A stretch of DNA of 64,000 bases, taken from the NCBI GenBank assembly GCA_020881915.1, contig JAJFPB010000002.1, positions 1,984,001 to 2,048,000 of the forward strand, written 5' to 3'. A model generated the notes under the pieces. That model saw only the letters and a list, made by a program, of their open reading frames with translations, was not told the origin of the DNA and did no database searches. The position numbers and the translations under genes are program-made. The first letter of the stretch is position 1; each line of letters begins with the position of its first letter. Of this stretch, positions 56,794 to 64,000 are shown piece by piece. This DNA is from Paramyrothecium sp. XJ0827 (lineage: Eukaryota > Ascomycota > Sordariomycetes > Hypocreales > Stachybotryaceae).

Positions 56794-59788
56794 ATGGCGT
56801 CAAAGCGAAAAGCGTCGGCCATGAATGCCGCCGCACCGGACGAAGCCGTCGACCCATCTGACGAGCTCATGTTCCTGTGTCTCGGCGGCGGCAACGAAGT
56901 CGGACGGTCATGCCATATCATCCAGTACAAGGGGAAAACCGTCATGGTGAGCTGGACCTGGGCGTGCGAATTAGATCAGCAACCGTTGCGCTGACACTTT
57001 GCCTTGAATAGCTCGATGCTGGCCAACACCCGGCTTACGACGGCCTCGCTGCCCTTCCATTTTACGATGACTTTGACCTCAGCACTGTAGACGTGCTTCT
57101 CATCAGCCAGTAAGCGAATCTTGCCCACACACATACACACCTCTGCCGTATGATGCAGGCTGGTATATGGCGGAAGGACAGCAGACAATTGGAATTCCTT
57201 GTGAAGGAGGAGGGGCAGACGTACCGTCCTGACTCCCAATGCATGCTTTCATGATGTGATTCTTGTTTTCTTTTCACTCGCTTCTCCACAGCCTGTATGC
57301 AAGATGAATACAATACGTTCTGACCCCTCCTGCTTCCGCCGAATCATTCGTTTGTTGTCCGTGATATCGCGGTTGGCCGTCTTCCACATCCGTCAACCTT
57401 CCTAGCCAGCCATGTCATGTCCCAGCGGACGAGTTTGGCTAACGGGCGCGACAGTTTCCACATTGACCATGCTGCGTCGTTACCGTATGTCTTGGCTAAG
57501 ACGAACTTCCGTGGGCGGGTCTTCATGACACATCCGACCAAAGCCATCTACAGATGGCTCATCCAGGACAGTCTTCGAGTGGGCAATACCTCCTCGAACC
57601 CGACAACGCAACCTGTCTACACCGAGCAGGACCATCTAAACACATTTTCGCAAATTGAGGCCATCGATTACCACACCACTCACACGATTTCCTCGATCCG
57701 GATCACCCCTTATCCTGCTGGCCACGTCTTGGGAGCAGCCATGTTCTTGATTGAAATTGCCGGCCTCAATATTTTCTTCACTGGAGACTACTCCCGTGAG
57801 CACGACAGACATCTTGTGTCCGCAGAGGTCCCTAGGGGCGTGAAGATTGATGTTTTGATCACTGAGTCAACATACGGCATTGCCTCACACGTTCCCCGCT
57901 TGGAGCGCGAGCAGGCGCTCATGAAGTCAATTACGAGTATCCTCAACCGGGGCGGTCGCGCTCTTCTGCCAGTTTTTGCGCTGGGTCGAGCTCAGGAGCT
58001 TCTCTTGATTCTGGATGAATACTGGGGGAAGCACCCCGAATACCAGAAGTTCCCAATTTACTACGCCAGTAATCTGGCACGCAAATGTATGCTTATTTAC
58101 CAGACCTACGTGGGCGCCATGAACGACAATATCAAACGCCTCTTCCGTGAACGCATGGCAGAGGCAGAAAGTAGTGGAGATGGCGCTGGCAAGGGTGGTC
58201 CCTGGGACTTCAAGTACATCCGTTCACTCAAGAGTCTTGACCGCTTCGACGACGTTGGCGGCTGCGTCATGCTTGCGAGCCCGGGTATGCTTCAGAACGG
58301 CGTCAGCAGAGAGCTGTTCGAGCGATGGGCCCCCAGCGACAAGAACGGAGTCATCATTACCGGTTACAGTGTGGAGGGCACGATGGCCAGACAAGTCATG
58401 CAAGAGCCGGATCAGATTCCAGCTGTCATGTCACGGAGCTTAGCTGGCGCCCGAAGAGTGCCTGGAGGAGATTCCGAGAGGGTGCTTATTCCCAGACGCT
58501 GCAGTGTTCAGGAATACTCGTTCGCAGCCCACGTTGACGGTGTCGAGAACCGTGAGTTCATTGAGGAGGTCGCTGCTCCTGTGGTGGTATGTTCTTTCTC
58601 TACTCTATGATGGATGAAGTTGCGCTCCTAGCATACTGACTCAATTTCTAGATCCTCGTTCATGGAGAACAACATAACATGATGCGACTTAAGTCGAAGC
58701 TACTGTCACTCAATGCTACGAAAACGAACAAGGTCAAGGTCTTCTCTCCCCGCAATTGCGAAGAATTGCGGATTCCTTTCAAGGCCGACAAGACAGCCAA
58801 GGTCGTGGGTAAATTGGCTTCGATTTCTGTCCCCAAGTCTCTAGATGACGGCGCAGCTGCCGCATCCCTTGACCCTGCCTCGGCGCCACTTGTCACCGGT
58901 GTGCTGGTGCAGAATGATTTCAAGCTTTCTCTGATGGACCCAGAGGACTTGCGCGACTACGCAGGCCTCAATACCACGACTCTCACTTGCAAGCAGCGGC
59001 TGACTCTGAGCGCTGCCGGCGTTGATCTTGTCAAATGGGCCCTCGAGGGCACGTTCGGTACCATCGAGGAGCTCCCTGAGATGCAGCGCGCAAAGAACAT
59101 CCCAAACGAAACCAACGGACAGGGTGACGACAAGGACGCTCCGGCCGAGGAGGCTGCCGACGAGGAGGTTGCCAGCCTTGTAGCAGCGTATCTCGTCATG
59201 GGCTGCGTCACCGTCCGATATCGCACCAACGGAGAAGTCGAGCTCGAATGGGAAGGCAACATGCTTAACGACGGCATCGCCGACTCCGTCATGGCAGTGC
59301 TCTTTTCCGTGGAGAGCTCTCCGGCAGCCGTGAAGCGTTCCTCCGCGCAGCATGCCCACTCCCACGGGCCGCCCAGCGGCAGCAACCCGCATGCCCGTCC
59401 GTCGCCCGCCGACCGCCTCGAGCGCCTGATGTGGTTCCTCGAGGCTCAGTTCGGCGCGGACAATGTCGCTCCGCTGGAGACGCCCAGGCTGCCGCCGGCC
59501 GTGGAGAAGGGACCCGCCGCTGCGCCCGCAGAGGGCGGCGACGAGGAGGCAATGGAGACGGACGATAGCTCCGAGGAGGGAGACTTGGAGGAGAGACGCA
59601 AGAAGGAGATTGAGAGGCTGCACAAGATCGGCATTCCAGTGCCTGGCGTCACGATCAAGGTCGACAAGATGACGGCTACGGTGTGGCTGGAAGATCTAGA
59701 GGTTGAGTCCAACAACAAGGTGTTCACGGACCGTGTCAGGGCAGTGGTCGAGCGCGCTGTCGAGGTTACCGCACCGCTCTGGGGTTGA
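56794..59788 (+). CDS. ysh1: Ysh1/CPSF73 endoribonuclease of mRNA 3'-end cleavage
   Basis: Zinc metallo-beta-lactamase/beta-CASP nuclease that cuts pre-mRNA before polyadenylation. 839 aa in four exons: 56794-56946, 57012-57109, 57455-58586, 58652-59788. Introns 56947-57011, 57110-57454 (345 nt, much longer than others here) and 58587-58651. [20 protein letters not shown] opens the fold. The central zinc motif HFHIDH (residues 84-89) is split after its first two bases by the long intron. [14 protein letters not shown] supplies the next metal ligand, TESTYG and [20 protein letters not shown] start the beta-CASP region, [12 protein letters not shown] is its motif, and [17 protein letters not shown] carries a late His. 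The C-terminal 280 residues ([15 protein letters not shown] region, acidic Glu/Ala linker, final mixed alpha/beta domain) match the CPSF73-100_C domain. Start at 56794 precedes ASKRKAS, which looks nuclear. Convergent with V-ATPase subunit a. Confidence 0.95.
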
Positions 59789-59993
59789 AGCCGGAGGACA
59801 GTGTCACCTTAGTTGAAACATGTTGCTATCCGAGACGAAGAATGGGAGCAAAAGTAAGCACCAGAGGCATAGCCAGGTGAAGGGCGTTCTTTAAATAGCT
59901 AGTCTAAGATGCACTGTATAATCATACACCGGTGATAGGTTTACAAAATTGCACAAGAACAAAACAAAAATAAACGTGTTTGTATACGGGATA
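59789..59993. other. convergent 3' spacer ysh1 / vph1
   Basis: 205 bp, AT-rich (aacaaaacaaaaataaacg near 59960), containing both 3' ends. Confidence 0.5.
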
Positions 59994-62801
59994 TTAACCC
60001 AGGTACTCCTTCAAGTCATCTGCTTCCTCTAACAATGTAGCGAAAGAGAAAGGAGCAAACGGCCAACCCGCAAACTCGGCGAACTTGGAGAAGGACTCGA
60101 CCCAAGCGAGACGAAGCGAGTGCAACATGGCACTGGTACCCTCCATGCACACGAGAATGGCAATGGCTGTATTTTCTGTTAGCGTTCACTCGAGGCCACG
60201 GTGCAATGTCACAACTTACTGAGGAAGAACCAGCCAGCGAAGCAGACGACAATCATGATGACGCCGACCACGCCAGTGGTGGCCAAGGCTGTAGCAAGAG
60301 TCATGTCCCACAAAACGACACTGAGCTGCTGGTGGGCAAGAGACAGAGCCCAGAGTCGCAGGTACGAAGCGGTGTGAGATACGCAGTTCAGGCAAAATTC
60401 TATAATTTTGTTAGGAACAGCGGCCAAAAGAGGAACGGAATTACGAACCAATAGTATGAATGACTTGATGAATCATGACTTCACTGAATTCAAACTCTTC
60501 GTGCTCATCGTCGATGTTTTGGGAGATCATGGCCACACCCTCACCATCGTCGAAGCTATCGCCGTGCCCGTTGACAAGGGCCTCGTGCTCGTCATCCCCG
60601 TCAAGTGCGCTGATGCGGGATGTCTCGCCAATGCCACGGTAGCCCTTTGCTCTGGCACGGTTGTGTTCCCAGCGAAGGTAGAAGGGCTTGAGGAAGAGGA
60701 GGATCGGAACCTGGATAACTGCCAACAGCAGAAGAATCTGCTGCACTACTGCCTGACCCGAGTAGAGTGGTTCAGTGACTGTACCAGGTTGCAGGAACAT
60801 GAAAATAAGCATGTTGAGAAGACTAGGCGCGCTCTGGCCGATACCGTTCCAGTCGACTGTCCACTTGTAGATGATGCAAACGACTAGATAGCCAAAGATG
60901 GACTGGAAGAAGATCATGCCAGGGACGAAATTACCCCAGATGTCAATGGGCTTCTTGAAGTGTCTGGCATTGATGTACGAGAAGCAAAGCGAGTAGGTCA
61001 TGTGCGCCCAACCAAGGATGATGCTCATCTTCATCTTATAACTGTTGCTAAAGAGAAGATCGTTTTCACTCCCGTGCCAAGCATAGTCCATGCCGAATGG
61101 GTAGCGGTAGCCGTGGTCGTTTAAGGTGGCAGTGACGGGTTGACGTTCCTCCCAGCCTTCGGGCTTCTTGTACTCCCAGGCACTCTCAAAGAGTGTCATA
61201 GATTTTGAGAAAGCGTCGTTGTAGATGAGACCGGTATAGAGAGAGAAGATGGCCATGACGAGTGCGATGTATCGACCATAGAAAATCATGGCGAAAAGTT
61301 CAAACGAGACCTTCTTCAACGACTTCTCCCAGTGGATCATGGCCAGAGCGGCAGCAAGCATGATGACTGCATGTCCAAAGTCACCAAACATGACGGCAAA
61401 GAGGAATGGGAAGGTGATGATGACTGGCATGGCAGGGTTGACTTCCTGGTACGTCGCAGTGCCGTAGGCATTGACAATTGTTTGAAACCCTTCCGTGAAC
61501 TTGTTGGTCTTGAGATACGTCGGAGGCTTCTTGTTCGTACGAATCTCGTTGATGATAGATGGCACCGAGAGCCCAGCTCGGTTTGTGACATCTTGGAGCG
61601 TGGATCGGATGAGAGGCAAATCGTTGGTGGGGCACCAACCCTCCGCGATAAGGGTACGTCGAGCTCGATCGTAGGAGAAGAGGTTCAAAGTGTTATAAAC
61701 AGCTTTCTCCTTCGTGATAAGAACCATCCAAGCTGACAAAGATTGCGAGATCTGGTTGAGCTCGGCCTCCAGTGTTGCCTGGGTGTTTCGAAGAACGTTC
61801 TGAACATCTTCAAGACGACTGTTGACCTCGTGAATTTGATCACGGCGCAGATCGCTGTTCTCATCCACGTTGTAAACGTCGGCACCCATAGACTCCGAGA
61901 TCTTGCGAATCTTTGCCAAGATTTCCTTGCCATGTGCGAAGATGACAAAGACATTCTTATTGATAGCCTCGTTGTTGCTGGGGTCGATTAAAGGCTCTGG
62001 GATCTCCGACTGGTTCATGTACAGGTTGCCTCGCAGCGTTCGCCACAGGATGCGCTCAAATGCAGCCACTCGATCCCTGTTGATAACACCTGCAACGAAG
62101 CCGATGTTCATGCCGGAGAAGGATCGCTCAACCTCAGGGGCCGAGTGGTGCTGCTCGACATCGGAGAGGAGAGGGGCGTCATCGTCATCGGTGGAGGCAC
62201 GGATCTCCTCGACGCTGCCATGAGCGCGGTCGAAGAAGCTACCAGCTTCACGAAGGACCCAGCGCCACTCAGTCAGTTCACCTTCGCGCTTCTTCAAGGT
62301 TTCGTAGCTGTCGTTCAAAGCGGCGACTCGCTGCTCCAGCTTCTGGCTTCGCTCGGTGAGCTCATCGATCTCGGACGTGGAGGGAGAAGCGAGACGCTCG
62401 ACATCGAGATCCAACTTGCGTAGAGGAATGCCAGCTTTCTCCATTTGTGCGTAGAAGTATCCTACGGACATGTTAGATCGGTTCGTCCAAGGTCCTCCGG
62501 GGTTCTGTAGATGACGTACGCAGCTGTCTCTCTACATTATCCAGGCGTCGAATTTCTTGAGTGAATGTCCGCTGGAAGGCGCTGAGATTATCGTTGAGCT
62601 GTTTTGGATGATGTGTTAGTCACTTGCGCGCTCGATGTTGATGACGACAATCGGTGGACGGGAGACACGTACGTCTCGGAACTGGCAAAGTCCTAGCTCT
62701 CCCAGGGCCGTGACAACTTCGCGACCAATTTCGTTGGAGACGTATAGCTGCACCATGCTCATGGTCGCCGAGCGGAACGGCGTGTCTTGTTGAGGAGCCA
62801 T
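59994..62801 (-). CDS. vph1: vacuolar-type H+-ATPase subunit a
   Basis: Membrane subunit a of the V-ATPase Vo sector, which forms the proton half-channels; filamentous fungi usually have a single gene of the Vph1 type. 857 aa from exons 62801..62673, 62598..62520, 62461..60449, 60399..60220 and 60166..59994; introns 62599-62672, 62462-62519, 60400-60448 (49 nt, donor GTTCGT) and 60167-60219. The N-terminus [20 protein letters not shown] is conserved. A cytosolic coiled-coil half follows, including [20 protein letters not shown] and [11 protein letters not shown]. The membrane half includes [31 protein letters not shown], and, rebuilt across the intron, [19 protein letters not shown] with the essential Arg that faces the proteolipid ring. 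It ends [13 protein letters not shown] then ATLLEEADD. All four junctions restore family sequence. Confidence 0.96.
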
Positions 62802-63160
62802 GATGGGGGGTGTTGCGGCACGGGCACCGTGACTCTCGGGCAGTGCGGTTGTGATGATAGCTTGTCGAGCAATTGGAAGCCAAGCTGAGCGTCTTTACGT
62901 CGCAGCTGCCCCCGTAACGACCGGGTGGGTGGTTGTTCCGGTCAGCAGCACTAAATCACGTGCGTGGCAGGCAAACACCACGCAGGTTCAGGGGGCGTAG
63001 CGCCACTGCGTTGCCTGGTTTAACACTGGCTTGGCTCAGGGAAACCATGACGCAGGCCCTTGGCTTAGTCATTCAGCCGCATCCGAGCATGTAGGATAAT
63101 TATAGCATATGCAGTACGCCTTACCTCTCAAGTGGTGAGCAAAATGCCTGGACTACAAAA
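62802..63160. promoter_or_regulatory. upstream region of V-ATPase subunit a
   Basis: About 360 bp with cacgtgcgtggc near 62958, expected to hold the vph1 promoter. No ORF of note. Confidence 0.45.
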
Positions 63161-63335
63161 CAGTTTATTATTGAGAGTACCTTAGGGAATTAAAAGAGAA
63201 AATAAAGAAGAGTATTATAATTTTTAAATTAAATAATATTCATTTGAAAGATTCTAAAGATTTTTATTTAATAAGTCATAGTGATTTATGTACTATGCAG
63301 GCTAATACTTGTTATATATTTATTAGTCTATCTGT
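63161..63335. repeat. AT-rich island, possible RIP-mutated element remnant
   Basis: About 175 bp of roughly 75-80 percent A+T (aattaaaagagaaaataaag, ttaaattaaataatattcat and similar), rich in TA steps, with a sharp return to ordinary GC content at about 63340 (tcgcgatccgggg). In Pezizomycotina such patches are usually transposon relics mutated by repeat-induced point mutation. No element family can be named. Confidence 0.45.
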
Positions 63336-63693
63336 GGTTTCGCGATCCGGGGTTTTTTTCGCTACCCACTTGCCTCTCAAGCCTCTGTACCCTTGTTCCT
63401 TAATGATCTGGGGGGTCATGGGTTTGCGGCCTATCCTGGCCCGTGGGAAGCCGTCTGGGTGCATCCAAATACGACGAAGCTATCATTCATAGGCACTGTT
63501 ATGTGTTGAATGTCAGAACTTTTTTTTCTCTATTCGCAAGACATTTTTAATAACTTTCGCTGGCGAGCAAGTTTCCCCAATAATGACGCTAATCATACAA
63601 AATGGTGCCCGCCTTCGCATTTTTGAAATCCCTTCTAAACGCCATGCATGCAAGCAAACCAAAAGCGTCGTGTCGTCATATCATGAAGTAGGT

Positions 63694-64000
63694 TCAGAGA
63701 CGTCGTCCAAACATGAAAGAGCCATACATGCCTCCAACCTCGGCATTCGCAACGGGGACCTTTCGCATGCCCCAGCTCTCCGCTCCGTGCTTCCACCACC
63801 TGCTTCCGTTGTCCAAGGTTGTCCCGTCAGCGTTCATTCGCACGAGCCAGTATCGGCTCCCAAACTCCTTGGCCGTCCAACCCACACGCTCAATGTTCTT
63901 CTTCACCTTTGCGGCCCTTTCGTATGCACGCTCCTCCACCTCAATAACATGTAGTGGCGCAGACGCCGGTGCCAGCAAAGTGCTGGCGCTTCCAATAATG
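63694..64000 (-). CDS. C-terminal part of an unidentified protein (5' end beyond window)
   Basis: The minus-strand frame is open from base 64000 to a TGA at 63694-63696, giving 101 visible residues. These look like real protein: a charged helical piece VEERAYERAAKVKKNIERVG, then WTAKEFGSRYWLVRMNADG, GSRWWKHGAESWGMRKVPV and a closing MYGSFMFGRRL. Tryptophans and glycines are spaced as in a folded domain, and the frame uses no low-complexity sequence. I do not recognise the family. The C-terminal RWW/SFMFGRR pattern would be the part to search with. Transcribed in the same direction as the V-ATPase gene. Confidence 0.6.
   Translation of the reverse strand, partial: IIGSASTLLAPASAPLHVIEVEERAYERAAKVKKNIERVGWTAKEFGSRYWLVRMNADGTTLDNGSRWWKHGAESWGMRKVPVANAEVGGMYGSFMFGRRL

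Noticed and set aside
60408..60887. 159-codon plus-strand frame
   Set aside because: Antisense shadow of the V-ATPase subunit a exon.

Overview
The window is nuclear DNA of a filamentous ascomycete, most likely a Sordariomycete (Hypocreales-like; the order is a guess). The signs are genes broken by short introns (mostly 49-97 nt) with GTRNGT donors, CTAAC/CTGAC-type branch sites and YAG acceptors, compact housekeeping genes of Pezizomycotina type, and intergenic DNA scattered with CCTTA/CCTA motifs. I rebuilt exon structures by reading across frames. For every complete multi-exon model the summed exon length is divisible by three and the family motifs run across the junctions. I saw no rRNA, tRNA, CRISPR array or bacterial-type operon.

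Layout, left to right. 1-1707 (-): Mif2/CENP-C kinetochore protein, cut by the window edge, divergent from RNase H2 subunit A (2268-3302, +). 3479-6214 (-): the ER-fusion GTPase Sey1, divergent from a dienelactone hydrolase (6843-8045, +). 8350-11147 (-): an EF-hand MscS-type channel. After a 3.8-kb gap that holds one small candidate gene (14366-14795, -) comes an MFS sugar transporter (14991-17195, -). A nucleoside hydrolase (19505-20664, -) lies between two diverged direct repeats. Next are an Abp2-type DNA-binding protein (21337-23373, -), an AsaB/CmcJ-type oxygenase (25107-25955, +), an Sds3/Dep1-type Rpd3L subunit (26302-28003, -), a probable COG7 (28611-29747, -), a PLP-homeostasis protein (30071-31000, +), AP-2 alpha (31322-34472, -), an NDUFAF5-type methyltransferase (35255-36384, +) and ARPC5 (36575-37303, -).

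37304-51776 is a 14.5-kb stretch with almost no recognisable coding sequence. It carries pyrimidine-rich leader-like DNA, a candidate 31-codon gene behind a well-formed 5'UTR intron (ORF 46770-46865), microsatellites, inverted repeats, a 24-nt A tract and one copy of a MITE-like repeat whose partner is at 24223-24374. The right part is dense housekeeping again: Nit2 amidase (51777-53105, -), TAF4 (54198-56137, -) divergent from the mRNA 3'-end endonuclease Ysh1/CPSF73 (56794-59788, +), V-ATPase subunit a (59994-62801, -), an AT-rich island, and the C-terminal end of an unidentified protein (63694-64000, -).

The genes do not form one pathway. They cover core functions: centromere, replication and repair, ER shape, endocytosis and actin, Golgi tethering, transcription and mRNA 3' ends, vacuolar acidification, and metabolite repair. 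They are arranged mostly as divergent or convergent pairs. The accessory-looking content is the transporter, nucleoside hydrolase, oxygenase and hydrolase genes and the repeat-bearing gaps. I found no biosynthetic cluster and no clearly new multi-gene system. The best candidates for something undescribed are the 31-aa peptide gene, the 126-aa two-exon gene, and the repeat families in the gaps.
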